A program made the position numbers and the translations under genes. 8,653 nucleotides of DNA from an uncultured Collinsella sp. (GTDB taxonomy: Bacteria > Actinomycetota > Coriobacteriia > Coriobacteriales > Coriobacteriaceae). The stretch's first letter is position 1. Every line of letters begins with the position of its first letter. Below the pieces are notes generated by a model. The model ran no database searches. It had not been told where the DNA came from and was given only the letters and a program-made list of their open reading frames with translations. The DNA is taken from assembly GCA_958439425.1 (NCBI GenBank), contig CAUBVH010000039.1:1-8653 (forward strand), written 5' to 3'. This document shows, piece by piece, positions 1 through 6,574 of this stretch.

Positions 1-633
1 CTGCGGAAACGCGGGACCCGTCCAGGCTGTTGCGTTGAGATTGAAAATCAACCTCTGAAAGATGCGGCGCACAACGGCGGCAGCTTCCTCGTCGATCACC
101 CACTCGCCCTTTTCTTCTTTTGAGGCGAGATAGCCATAGGGGACGGCCCCCGAACAGCGCAGGCCCTTTTCCATTCTGGACTTGAAAACGGTCTTGATTT
201 TGCGGCTGGTGTCAGCAACGTACCACTCATTTATCACATCCCGGAAGATGGACATAATATCAAATCCATTGGCGGTGTCCAGGTTGTCATTGGCGGCGAT
301 AAAGCGGACGTTGTACTCGTCAAAGGTGCGTTTGAGCAAGCCGACCTCCACCACGTCACGGCCTATTCTGCTCTGGTCTTTGACAATGACGGTAGCCACA
401 TTTCCGGCCCGTATCTCGTCCACCATAGCGTCCAGGCCGGGCCGCTTGAAGGTCGTTCCCCGCACCCCGTCATCGGTGAAGTGGCGGACATTAGTGAAGC
501 CATTTTTTCGGGCGTAGTCCTCCAGGATGCGCTTTTGATTTTCTACGGACACGCTCTCGTCAGACCGCCCATCGTCGTGAGATAACCTTTCGTACAATGC
601 TGTGATTTTACCCTTTTGCTCCTGCTTCCTCAT
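1..633 (-). CDS. Large serine recombinase (TnpX/TndX-type), N-terminal part, runs to or breaks near the left edge
   Basis: Site-specific recombinase of the kind that excises and inserts conjugative or mobilizable transposons by a covalent phosphoserine intermediate. The start at 631-633 has a perfect AGGAGG 8 nt upstream. The 211 visible codons are open. Residues 10-150 form the resolvase catalytic domain: ALYERLS gives the likely nucleophile Ser18, and KDQSRIGRD carries Arg89 and Arg92. Residues 157-168 (GLRCSGAVPYGY) open the recombinase (DNA-binding) domain, followed by DEEAAAVVRRIFQR at 181-194. Family members are usually 500-600 aa, so most of the C-terminus is missing. After residue 194 the translation (LIFNLNATAW...) no longer resembles the family, which suggests a truncation or junction at about position 50. 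Codon and base use are unlike the GC-rich genes to the right, consistent with transfer from Firmicutes. The family call is strong; whether the protein is intact cannot be decided here. Confidence 0.87.
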   Translation of the reverse strand, partial: MRKQEQKGKITALYERLSHDDGRSDESVSVENQKRILEDYARKNGFTNVRHFTDDGVRGTTFKRPGLDAMVDEIRAGNVATVIVKDQSRIGRDVVEVGLLKRTFDEYNVRFIAANDNLDTANGFDIMSIFRDVINEWYVADTSRKIKTVFKSRMEKGLRCSGAVPYGYLASKEEKGEWVIDEEAAAVVRRIFQRLIFNLNATAWTGPAFPQ

Positions 634-677
634 GTGTGTAACCTCCTGTTTTGTATTTTCACGACCTTTCTATCCTT

Positions 678-683
678 ATTATA
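678..683 (-). promoter_or_regulatory. Consensus -10 box of the recombinase gene
   Basis: On the minus strand this is a perfect TATAAT, about 45 bp upstream of the recombinase start. No good -35 hexamer sits 16-18 bp further upstream (the sequence there is AAACTA/CAAACT). The promoter is therefore either weak or needs an activator. The inverted repeat at 680-701 occupies the -10/-35 spacer. Confidence 0.5.
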
Positions 684-701
684 GTGACCCTTTTCGCTAT
701 A
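680..701. repeat. Inverted repeat overlapping the recombinase promoter, candidate recombinase or att site
   Basis: Arms TATAGTGA (680-687) and TCGCTATA (694-701) are inverted copies matching at 7 of 8 positions around a 6-bp spacer. They lie between the recombinase promoter and the start of the chromosomal-looking sequence. Elements of the TnpX/TndX group often carry the recombinase gene at one end, so this repeat could be part of the terminal attachment site or an autoregulatory operator. The role is inferred from position only. Confidence 0.35.
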
Positions 702-731
702 GTTTGTGCTCAACCACCACGCACGACCAGA

Positions 732-738
732 AAGGAAG
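732..738 (+). promoter_or_regulatory. Ribosome binding site deciding the NimA-like start
   Basis: AAGGAAG lies 6 nt before the ATG at 745. The upstream in-frame GTG at 706 has no such site, and its extra 13 residues are not family-like, so 745 is preferred. Confidence 0.6.
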
Positions 739-744
739 CCAACG

Positions 745-1224
745 ATGTTTAGGCCCTTACGTCGAAAGAAACGCGCCATCACTGACGAGGAAGCGCGCGA
801 ACTGCTCGCTACCTGCAAGCGCGGCGTCTTTGCCGTCAACGGCGACGATGGCTACCCGTACGCCATTCCCGTCAACTACTTCTTTGACACCGAGCACGAC
901 AAGATTTATTTCCATGGCGCCAAAGCCGGCCACAAGGTCGACGCACTCAAGCGCGATGACAAGGTCTGCTTTACCGTTTACGGCAACGAGTGGCACAAGG
1001 ACGGTGACTGGGCTCCCTACGTTATGAGTACCGTGGTCTTTGGCCGCTGTCGCCTGGCGAACGACGCTCCCGCGTTTATCGAAGACAAAGTCCGCCAGCT
1101 CGCCCTTAAGTACTACCCTTCCGCCGAGGAAGTCGAAGAGGAAATCGCCAAGGACATTAAGGGCGTCCAGCTCTACGAGATTACGATTGAGCATCTCTGC
1201 GGCAAGCAGATTCAGGAAAAGTAA
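745..1224 (+). CDS. NimA-like / pyridoxamine 5'-phosphate oxidase-family flavoprotein
   Basis: A 159-aa single-domain protein of the PPOX split-barrel fold, close in layout to NimA-type proteins. Some of these reduce 5-nitroimidazoles; most are FMN-binding oxidoreductases of unknown substrate. Visible family features are the N-terminal KRAITDEEARELL helix (residues 10-21), the RGVFAVNG...YPYAIPVNYFFD barrel strands (26-48), and the IYFHGAKAGHKVDAL flavin-phosphate/interface segment (54-68), with His63 and Lys64 where the family has its conserved basic motif. The length fits the family (150-170 aa). The gene stands alone: the mobile-element recombinase lies upstream in the opposite direction, and the convergent kinase gene is separated by a hairpin. 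Because the element end lies within ~110 bp, the gene's promoter may come from, or have been altered by, the element. Resistance to nitroimidazoles cannot be concluded from sequence. The fold call is strong and the substrate unknown. Confidence 0.85.
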   Translation: MFRPLRRKKRAITDEEARELLATCKRGVFAVNGDDGYPYAIPVNYFFDTEHDKIYFHGAKAGHKVDALKRDDKVCFTVYGNEWHKDGDWAPYVMSTVVFGRCRLANDAPAFIEDKVRQLALKYYPSAEEVEEEIAKDIKGVQLYEITIEHLCGKQIQEK

Positions 1225-1251
1225 GCCCCTCAGCAGACCTCATCAATAGCA

Positions 1252-1291
1252 ATATGGCCCGATTCCAACCAACATTGGAACCGGGCCATAT
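1252..1291. terminator. Hairpin between convergent genes (bidirectional terminator-like, no U-tract)
   Basis: Two 17-bp arms (1252-1268 and 1275-1291) match at 16 of 17 positions around a 6-nt loop (CCAACA). The single mismatch is A·C in plus-strand RNA and a G·U wobble in minus-strand RNA. The hairpin starts 27 nt after the NimA-like stop and ends 2 nt from the kinase stop. Neither side has a run of T, so it is not a textbook intrinsic terminator. Its place between two converging genes still suggests transcription stopping or 3'-end protection. Confidence 0.6.
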
Positions 1292-1293
1292 GC

Positions 1294-3486
1294 CTATAAA
1301 GCGTCGGCAGCTATGTACGCAAGCGCCTCAACGAGCTCCTGCGAACTCACGGGTTTACTCAGGTGCGCGTTCATGCCCGCCTCACGCGAAAGCCTGCGGT
1401 CGTCGGCAAAGGCGTTGGCGCTCACGGCGATAATCGGCGTGGTCGCGGCATCCTCGCGATCGAGTGCTCGAATCTGACGCGTGGCCTCAAGGCCATCGAT
1501 ACCGGGCATCATGATGTCCATCAACGCCACGTCGTACTCGTGCGGCGCGCTCGCGGCAAACATCTCGACGGCAGACTCACCATCCTTAGCATGCGTCACG
1601 ACGGCACCGGCACGGCTGAGCGTAAACTGCGCGATCTCGGCATTCAGATCGTTATCCTCTACGAGCAAAACGCGCAAGCCCTGGAGCGCATCACCATCGC
1701 CCCCATCCACGCGAACTGCCTGAGGAATCTCGGAACGCTTGCATTTCTCGAACGGCAGGCGGATGGTAAACGTCGTCCCCTGCCCCAAGACGCTCGTAAA
1801 GCTCATGGTTCCGCCCATAAGCTCGACCAACTGTTTTGCGATAGGCGCGCCCAGGCCAGTTCCCGATGAGGCACCTTCCACCTGCTGTTCCTCGCGACAA
1901 AACGGCTCGTAGAGGTGCTGTTGGAACTCCTCGCTCATGCCAATACCGTTGTCGGCGATCGTGTATTCATAGACGGGGACGCCATCCGCTGGCTCCACCT
2001 CGCGGCACACCAGGCGAACATAGCCGCCCTGGCGGTTGTACTTGACGGCATTGCCGGCAATATTGAGCAACAAGCGCTTGAGGTGCGTCACGCTCACCCG
2101 CGCATAGGGATGATCAAGCGTCTGCTGGTCGCAGATAATTGTCACCAGACGCTCCTCGGCCTGGCGCTCCAAAATATCGCGCACTTCACAGTTGAGGGCC
2201 ACCAAATTTATGGGTACGAGGTTCAGATCGATCTGCCCGCTCTCCAGGCGACTCATATCCAGGGCCTCGTTGGCAAGGTCGAGCAGCAGTCCCGATGCCG
2301 TCCAGATCTTTGAGCGGCACTCGGTCTGCTTTTGCAGATCGTCCGCATTAGCATCGCCGACCTCGACCATGCCGCGAATACCGTTGATGGGCGTGCGCAG
2401 ATCGTGGCTCATGCGACGCAAAAACTCCGTCTTTGCCGAGTTGGCAGACGAGGCCTCACGCGCCGCCTTTGCCAGCTTGTCGCCATAGTCGCGCTCCTGC
2501 TGCAGCAAGTCCGTCAAACGTCGACGATCAGCGCGGCGACGCACCATCACAACAACGGCTATAACACCGCCGTAGAGCACCAGCACGCCGGCAGCAACAG
2601 CCGCGACGACCTCAAAGTAGCGCTGCGCCGAGGCATAGGTGTACACGTAGAATTTTCGCGCTTTGCCGTATGTGCCCAAATACCACTCGCCGTTGACGTT
2701 GACCAGTCGGACTTTGCCGGGCAGGCAGTACTCTTTAATCCCGTCGACAATGAAGACATCTGTCGCAGGCAGATCGAACACGCCCAATACGGTAGGTTCA
2801 ACGGCATTGGTCGCAACGACCTTGCCATCGTTTTCGATCACGATATTGCCGCTATCGATGGTTTCATAGCCTTCGAGCAGACTCTGCAGTTTGAGTGTAT
2901 TGCTTGCAACCGCCTTCGCGCTCTGATGCCTGACCGCGATAACGATGCCCTCGTCATCCTGCCGGGTTACGCAGCCAATGTCTGCAACCGAATCATCCGC
3001 AAGCGTGATGCGGGCGGTATAGGACTTAAGCGGATGGCTTGCCACCTCCAACACGGGCGCTTCTTTGAGATACGTAGCGAGCAACTCGTAGCCCACGTCA
3101 TCCGTCGAGGACTCGGACACCAGGTTGCCCAATGCGTCCGTCACGATCAGCGCGCTCACGTTGAACTGGTCAGCATATTGCTCCAGCGCGGCGTTATCCA
3201 CCGAGCCGTCGCGCTCCATATCGCGCGCCACCTCTCCGGCGATCTCCATAACGCGAATCAGGTTTTTGGTCGTATAGGCGCTATTGAACGCATCGTAGGA
3301 AAGGCTCTGCGTCGCCACGTAATCGACAACGTCGGCAAAGCGCTGCTCGGCCTGGGCTGCCGTGTAACCGTAGCTCATCATGCCGGCAACAACCGAGAGC
3401 GCTATCCCCAGCAGGGCGGCAATGAGCCATACCCAGGCCGAACGATCGCCCCGCTCCTCTACGGCGTGGTCGGGCACATCGATCAT
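1294..3486 (-). CDS. Membrane hybrid histidine kinase with C-terminal receiver domain
   Basis: A 730-aa sensor kinase. An N-terminal membrane helix (about 18-38) and a second one (about 293-315) bracket a ~250-residue extracytoplasmic sensor domain of Cache-like appearance. A linker helix (320-350) leads to the HisKA domain, with phospho-acceptor His361 in MSHDLRTPIN. The ATPase domain shows the N box NIAGNAVKYN (475-484), the G1 box DNGIGM (512-517) and the G2 box GTGLG (542-546). A receiver domain (about 604-725) has acidic Glu610/Asp611, phospho-acceptor Asp657 in DIMMPG, Ser689 and Lys711. All catalytic residues are present, so it should be active. The start overlaps the stop of the upstream solute-binding lipoprotein gene as ATGA, implying translational coupling. 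There is no HPt or DNA-binding output domain in the protein and none encoded nearby, so the phosphate must pass to a partner encoded elsewhere. The ligand is not identifiable. Confidence 0.95.
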   Translation of the reverse strand: MIDVPDHAVEERGDRSAWVWLIAALLGIALSVVAGMMSYGYTAAQAEQRFADVVDYVATQSLSYDAFNSAYTTKNLIRVMEIAGEVARDMERDGSVDNAALEQYADQFNVSALIVTDALGNLVSESSTDDVGYELLATYLKEAPVLEVASHPLKSYTARITLADDSVADIGCVTRQDDEGIVIAVRHQSAKAVASNTLKLQSLLEGYETIDSGNIVIENDGKVVATNAVEPTVLGVFDLPATDVFIVDGIKEYCLPGKVRLVNVNGEWYLGTYGKARKFYVYTYASAQRYFEVVAAVAAGVLVLYGGVIAVVVMVRRRADRRRLTDLLQQERDYGDKLAKAAREASSANSAKTEFLRRMSHDLRTPINGIRGMVEVGDANADDLQKQTECRSKIWTASGLLLDLANEALDMSRLESGQIDLNLVPINLVALNCEVRDILERQAEERLVTIICDQQTLDHPYARVSVTHLKRLLLNIAGNAVKYNRQGGYVRLVCREVEPADGVPVYEYTIADNGIGMSEEFQQHLYEPFCREEQQVEGASSGTGLGAPIAKQLVELMGGTMSFTSVLGQGTTFTIRLPFEKCKRSEIPQAVRVDGGDGDALQGLRVLLVEDNDLNAEIAQFTLSRAGAVVTHAKDGESAVEMFAASAPHEYDVALMDIMMPGIDGLEATRQIRALDREDAATTPIIAVSANAFADDRRLSREAGMNAHLSKPVSSQELVEALAYIAADAL

Positions 3487-4352
3487 GACAGGCCCTCCAT
3501 ATTCACAAATGGCGCAGGGTCATCAAAGTACTTTGACACCAGGCGTTCCATGGTGCCATCGGCAAGCATTTCTTGGTAGGCACGGGTGAGCTTAACGTCG
3601 ATGCCGCGCGTATCGTTGAGATCGAAAGCGGTACCCAGACCAACCTCCAGCAGCGGCTCATCCAAAATACGATACGTCACACCATAGTCTTTTTCGTAGG
3701 TAAGCAGCGAGGACTCATGCGCGGCGATGGCGTCGACCAGGCCCTCGACGAGCGCCGGGTTCAGGTACGAACGGTCCGAAAAGCAATAGAGCTCCTTGAT
3801 CTGCGGAACGTTTTCATTTGTACGATTGAGCAAAATGTCCTCGGGCATGGTGGTGGACTGGACCGCCACGACCTTGTCCTCAAGATCGGCAAGCGTGTAG
3901 ATATCGCTCTGGGGATCGACCGCGACTACCTGGCGGCTCGCAAGGTACGGGCCGGCCCAACGATACTCGTTTTCGCGACCCGTCATGCTAAAGCTACCCA
4001 TGACGCAATCGAGCTCGCCGTTCGCCAGCATCTCTTTCTTCTTTTCCCAGTCGATCAGCTGGTACTTTGGCTTGTAACCAATGCGGGCCAAAGCCTCGGT
4101 CAATATCTCGACATCCAGGCCAACGATATCGCCGTACTCATCGGTATACACAAACGGTGGATAGAGGTCGCTTCCGACGTCGAGCGTCTTAAGGTTGTCG
4201 CCTTTGACCTGCGAGGCGACTGCGCCTTCTGATGCAGACGCCGCGGCCCCGTCATTCGACTCGGAACAGCCAGCTATCGCCACGACAAAGGCGCTCACCA
4301 CTGCAAGCGCAACAAACAACGATATGGCGGCCGAGCGACGAGGTCTTTTCAT
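3483..4352 (-). CDS. Solute-binding lipoprotein, amino-acid type (SBP_bac_3), partner of the hybrid kinase
   Basis: A 289-aa extracellular Venus-flytrap binding protein. A charged start (MKRPRR), a hydrophobic stretch (8-27) and the lipobox AIAGC predict lipid attachment at Cys29. A Ser/Ala-rich linker (30-50) precedes the binding domain (about 54-276), which starts LDVGSDLYPPFVY and carries the family signature GLDVEILTEALARIG (78-92). Arg126 (in SMTGREN) and Asp207 (in GLVDAIA) sit where amino-acid-binding members hold the ligand carboxylate and amino group, so an amino-acid-like ligand is likely but unproven. The reading frame is open further upstream to 4496. The start at 4352 is chosen because the signal peptide begins there and GGAG lies 4 nt before it. 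No ABC permease or ATPase is adjacent. The stop overlaps the kinase start by 4 nt, so a sensing rather than transport role is inferred. Confidence 0.9.
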   Translation of the reverse strand: MKRPRRSAAISLFVALAVVSAFVVAIAGCSESNDGAAASASEGAVASQVKGDNLKTLDVGSDLYPPFVYTDEYGDIVGLDVEILTEALARIGYKPKYQLIDWEKKKEMLANGELDCVMGSFSMTGRENEYRWAGPYLASRQVVAVDPQSDIYTLADLEDKVVAVQSTTMPEDILLNRTNENVPQIKELYCFSDRSYLNPALVEGLVDAIAAHESSLLTYEKDYGVTYRILDEPLLEVGLGTAFDLNDTRGIDVKLTRAYQEMLADGTMERLVSKYFDDPAPFVNMEGLS

Positions 4353-4369
4353 CGAGCTCCAGACGATCC

Positions 4370-4437
4370 TGTTTACAGACTGAAATAGTTGAAAATAATA
4401 GCAAACAAAACCACACGAGTGCCCAATGGTTACAGAC
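4370..4437. repeat. Direct repeat pair flanking the lipoprotein/kinase promoter
   Basis: TGTTTACAGAC (4370-4380) and TGGTTACAGAC (4427-4437) match at 10 of 11 positions in the same orientation, 57 bp apart. One copy lies on each side of the extended -10 at 4395-4403. The placement is what one would expect of regulator half-sites, but two copies of 11 bp are weak evidence. Confidence 0.3.
4395..4403 (-). promoter_or_regulatory. Extended -10 promoter for the lipoprotein/kinase pair
   Basis: The minus strand reads TGCTATTAT, an extended -10 (TGn plus 5 of 6 matches to TATAAT), in a locally A/T-rich stretch of about 40 bp. It lies ~43 bp upstream of the lipoprotein start. The best -35-like hexamer, TTGGGC, is 20 bp away, which is too far to count strongly and fits extended -10 use. 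Confidence 0.5.
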
Positions 4438-4444
4438 GTTTTAC

Positions 4445-4486
4445 CATGCGGGGCCTTCCAGCCGACTTGGCAGAAGGCCCCGCATG
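4445..4486. terminator. Strong hairpin after the C-S lyase gene (no U-tract)
   Basis: Perfect 14-bp arms, CATGCGGGGCCTTC (4445-4458) and its reverse complement (4473-4486), close a 14-nt loop that can add a short GCC/GGC inner stem. It lies 10 nt downstream of the C-S lyase stop and upstream of the lipoprotein promoter. No T-run follows on either strand. Termination is inferred from strength and position. Confidence 0.6.
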
Positions 4487-4496
4487 CAGTGCTCAC

Positions 4497-5711
4497 TTAC
4501 CGTGCATTAAAAACGTAGTGGTCCAGGCGGTCGCACGCCTCCCTTACGCGCGAAAGCGGCAGCGCCAGATTCACGCGAATGTGGCAGGGTCCGTGGAACG
4601 GGCGGCCGTCCTGATACCCCACGCCCACGCGCGCCCCCTCGTCGAGCAACCACTGAATATCGCGGCCATGCTCTCGGCACCACTCGGTGCAGTCCAGAAA
4701 CACCATGTACGTGCCCTGCGGACGTGAGTAGGACACACCCTCAAAATGCTCGTCCACGTAATCGCAGAAGTACTCGATATTGCCGGCAAGCACCTGGTTG
4801 AGCTCGTCCACCCACTCGTAGCCTTGCGGCTGGTAGGCACCGATAAGCGCATGCATGGAGAGGACATTCATCTCGTTGTAGTGGGTCTTATTGGACACGG
4901 CGCACACGCGGTCGCGCAGCGTCTCGTTATAGATGATGTAGTAGCTGCCGACCAGGCCAGCCAGGTTAAACGTCTTGCTGGGCGCGTAGAGGGCAACCGT
5001 GCGCATGCGGGCATCCTCGCTCACCGACTGCGTCGGGATGTGCTTGTGCCCCGGCAGGATGATATCGGACCAAATCTCGTCCGAGATCACCACGCAATCG
5101 TACTGGCGATAGATGTCCATGGCGCGCTCGATCTCGTCACGCTCCCATACGCGGCCGCAGGGATTGTGCGGCGAGCAGAACACCGCGGCATGGATGTGGT
5201 TTTGGGCGAGCTTGCGCTCCATGTCCTCAAAGTCCATGCGCCACACGCCCTGGTCGTCGAGCTTAAGCGGGCTGTGGACAATGCGATAGCCCGCGGCTTC
5301 GATAGACTTGGTAAAGCCGATGTAGGTGGGGCTGTGGACCAGCACCGCATCGCCCGGTTGGACGTACGCGCGCAGCGTCGACACGACACCGCCCAGTACG
5401 CCGTTTTCGTAGCCGATATGCTCCGGCGCCAAGCCCTCGACGCCGTTGCGACGGCTCTGCCATTCGATGATGCGCTCGAAGTACTCGGGGCGCGGATCAA
5501 AGTAGCCAAACATGGGATGCTGGGCACGCTGAATGATGTGCTCCTGGACCGTGGGCACCGTGGCAAAGTTCATATCCGCCACCCACATGGGGATGCGGTC
5601 GAAGCCCTCGTCGGGTGCGTTCGGAGCCATACCGGGGATCTCGCCCCAGGAGTCAACGGCGATGGAATCCATGCCGTGGCGGTCGATTAGCGAGCTAAAG
5701 TCGTATTTCAT
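4497..5711 (-). CDS. PLP-dependent C-S lyase / aminotransferase of the MalY-PatB family
   Basis: A 404-aa fold-type I PLP enzyme, full length for MalY/PatB proteins (~390-400 aa). These usually act as cystathionine beta-lyases or broader C-S lyases, splitting cystathionine or cysteine conjugates to thiol, pyruvate and ammonia. Visible signatures are PMWVADMNFATVP at 41-53, ENGVLGG at 102-108, CSPHNPCGR (179-187) with cofactor-contacting Asn183, ISDEIWSD (209-216) with Asp211 for the pyridine nitrogen, YAPSKTFNLAGL (242-253) with the Schiff-base Lys246, and Arg379 in HIRVNLALP for the substrate carboxylate. The start at 5711 has GGGAG 6 nt upstream. It lies 112 bp downstream of trmO on the same strand, without a clear terminator between, so co-transcription is possible but not shown. 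A role in sulfur amino-acid breakdown and sulfide release is inferred; the exact substrate and any malY-like regulatory role cannot be read from sequence. Confidence 0.92.
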   Translation of the reverse strand: MKYDFSSLIDRHGMDSIAVDSWGEIPGMAPNAPDEGFDRIPMWVADMNFATVPTVQEHIIQRAQHPMFGYFDPRPEYFERIIEWQSRRNGVEGLAPEHIGYENGVLGGVVSTLRAYVQPGDAVLVHSPTYIGFTKSIEAAGYRIVHSPLKLDDQGVWRMDFEDMERKLAQNHIHAAVFCSPHNPCGRVWERDEIERAMDIYRQYDCVVISDEIWSDIILPGHKHIPTQSVSEDARMRTVALYAPSKTFNLAGLVGSYYIIYNETLRDRVCAVSNKTHYNEMNVLSMHALIGAYQPQGYEWVDELNQVLAGNIEYFCDYVDEHFEGVSYSRPQGTYMVFLDCTEWCREHGRDIQWLLDEGARVGVGYQDGRPFHGPCHIRVNLALPLSRVREACDRLDHYVFNAR

Positions 5712-5823
5712 GCTGAGCTCCCGTGCGAAGTAGACTGTTTCGATAGGCGTTATTGTCCACCAGCGCGGGCGGTTTTGGCATGGGGTTTGGCGCTTAATTT
5801 GACGGGTGCGGACGAATGGCTGG
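5712..5823. other. Gap between trmO and the C-S lyase gene
   Basis: These 112 bases hold the lyase ribosome site (GGGAG, minus strand of 5718-5722). No convincing promoter, terminator or RNA gene was found. A TGGACA-like hexamer (minus, 5754-5759) has no properly spaced -10. Confidence 0.4.
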
Positions 5824-6561
5824 TTAGTCTTGCGCGTCGTTGACGGCGGTTACCGTTAGCTGGGTTCCGTCGACCGTAAACGATATGTCGAGTCCGGCGT
5901 AGGCCAGATGATAGACGCGGTTTGGCTCGTGCTTGCTGCCCGCGCGGCGCGGATCTTGGCGTAGAACCTCGACCAGACCGGGGAGCTTTGCAGGCGGGAC
6001 CATATCCTGCAGCGCCTGCGGAAACTCAACATCGAGCTCTTGCCACGGAGCATCCTCAATCCAGCCGCCCGTTGCATCCGAGTGGCAGTCCGCAAACGGA
6101 ATGTAGGGCTTAATGTCGTAGATGGGCGTGCCGTCGCGCAGGTCGGCCCCCAGCACATGGATGATGGGGCCGTCGTCGGTAAGCTCCACGCGGTCGAGCT
6201 TAACGCAGGTGAGCCCGATGGGGTTAGGGCGAAACGGACTGCGTGTGGCAAACACGCCCACGCGCTCGGCTCCGCCCAGACGCGGCGGACGCACGGTCTT
6301 CGACCATTTTGCGTTGGTACCGGACCTGTCCTGCGTCTTGGCATCGGCGGCTATGTCCTTAGCCGTGCCGCCGGGCGTGCCGTTTTCAAAACGCCACAGC
6401 AGCCATAGGTGAGAGAAGGAGTCCAGGCCCTCAACCGCTGCATTGGAGGCAAATTCCGGCTCAAAAACGATACGTCCCTGCAGATGAGGCGCCAAAAAGC
6501 TGTTGCGCGGAATGCCGAACTTCTGCGGCAGGTCGGTATGTATGTGTGCAATAGGTTCCAT
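5824..6561 (-). CDS. trmO: tRNA (N6-threonylcarbamoyladenosine(37)-N6)-methyltransferase TrmO
   Basis: SAM-dependent enzyme of the TsaA/YaeB beta-barrel family that N6-methylates t6A37 in ANN-decoding tRNAs (known for E. coli TrmO). At 245 aa it is close to the E. coli length (~235). Hallmarks are SFSHLWLLWRF (48-58), VGVFATRSPFRPNPIGL (101-117), which carries the core family signature, and YDIKPYIPFAD (148-158), the second signature. The C-terminal region RQDPRR...NRVYHLAYAGLDISF (201-228) matches the family's small extra domain. The frame stays open to 6603, but the start at 6561 (MEPIAHIHTD) fits where homologues begin. No Shine-Dalgarno site precedes it; instead a -10-like TACAAT ends 7 nt before the ATG, which suggests a leaderless mRNA. 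The gene is divergent from the XRE-TipAS regulator. Confidence 0.93.
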   Translation of the reverse strand: MEPIAHIHTDLPQKFGIPRNSFLAPHLQGRIVFEPEFASNAAVEGLDSFSHLWLLWRFENGTPGGTAKDIAADAKTQDRSGTNAKWSKTVRPPRLGGAERVGVFATRSPFRPNPIGLTCVKLDRVELTDDGPIIHVLGADLRDGTPIYDIKPYIPFADCHSDATGGWIEDAPWQELDVEFPQALQDMVPPAKLPGLVEVLRQDPRRAGSKHEPNRVYHLAYAGLDISFTVDGTQLTVTAVNDAQD

Positions 6562-6568
6562 GCCGGTC

Positions 6569-6574
6569 ATTGTA
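6569..6574 (-). promoter_or_regulatory. -10-like box 7 nt before the trmO start (leaderless transcript candidate)
   Basis: The minus strand reads TACAAT, 5 of 6 matches to the consensus, followed by 7 nt (GACCGGC) and then the ATG. A transcript starting the usual distance after this box would begin at or next to the A of ATG. There is no recognisable -35 at 16-18 bp. Confidence 0.45.

Noticed and set aside
2..58. Plus-strand frame ending ...AVALRLKINL then TGA, resembling the last strand of an outer-membrane barrel protein
   Set aside because: Only 18 residues are visible, overlapping the junction of the recombinase; the likeness is too short to separate from chance, although it would be relevant if the left edge is a chimeric join.
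2332..3579. Long open frame (415 codons) on the plus strand opposite the kinase gene
   Set aside because: It mirrors the high-GC codon pattern of the kinase, has no recognisable domain, and the kinase's catalytic motifs fully explain the region.
4353..4496. N-terminal extension of the solute-binding protein by 48 residues
   Set aside because: It would run through the promoter and the hairpin after the lyase gene and bury the lipoprotein signal peptide; the internal ATG at 4352 is preferred.
4746..5690. Long open frame (314 codons) on the plus strand opposite the C-S lyase gene
   Set aside because: Antisense shadow of a gene with a complete set of PLP-enzyme motifs; no own domain or ribosome site.
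5729..5759. TGGACA/TCTACT promoter on the minus strand for the C-S lyase gene
   Set aside because: The spacer is 19 bp and the implied transcript start would fall on the ribosome site, so it was not listed as a promoter.
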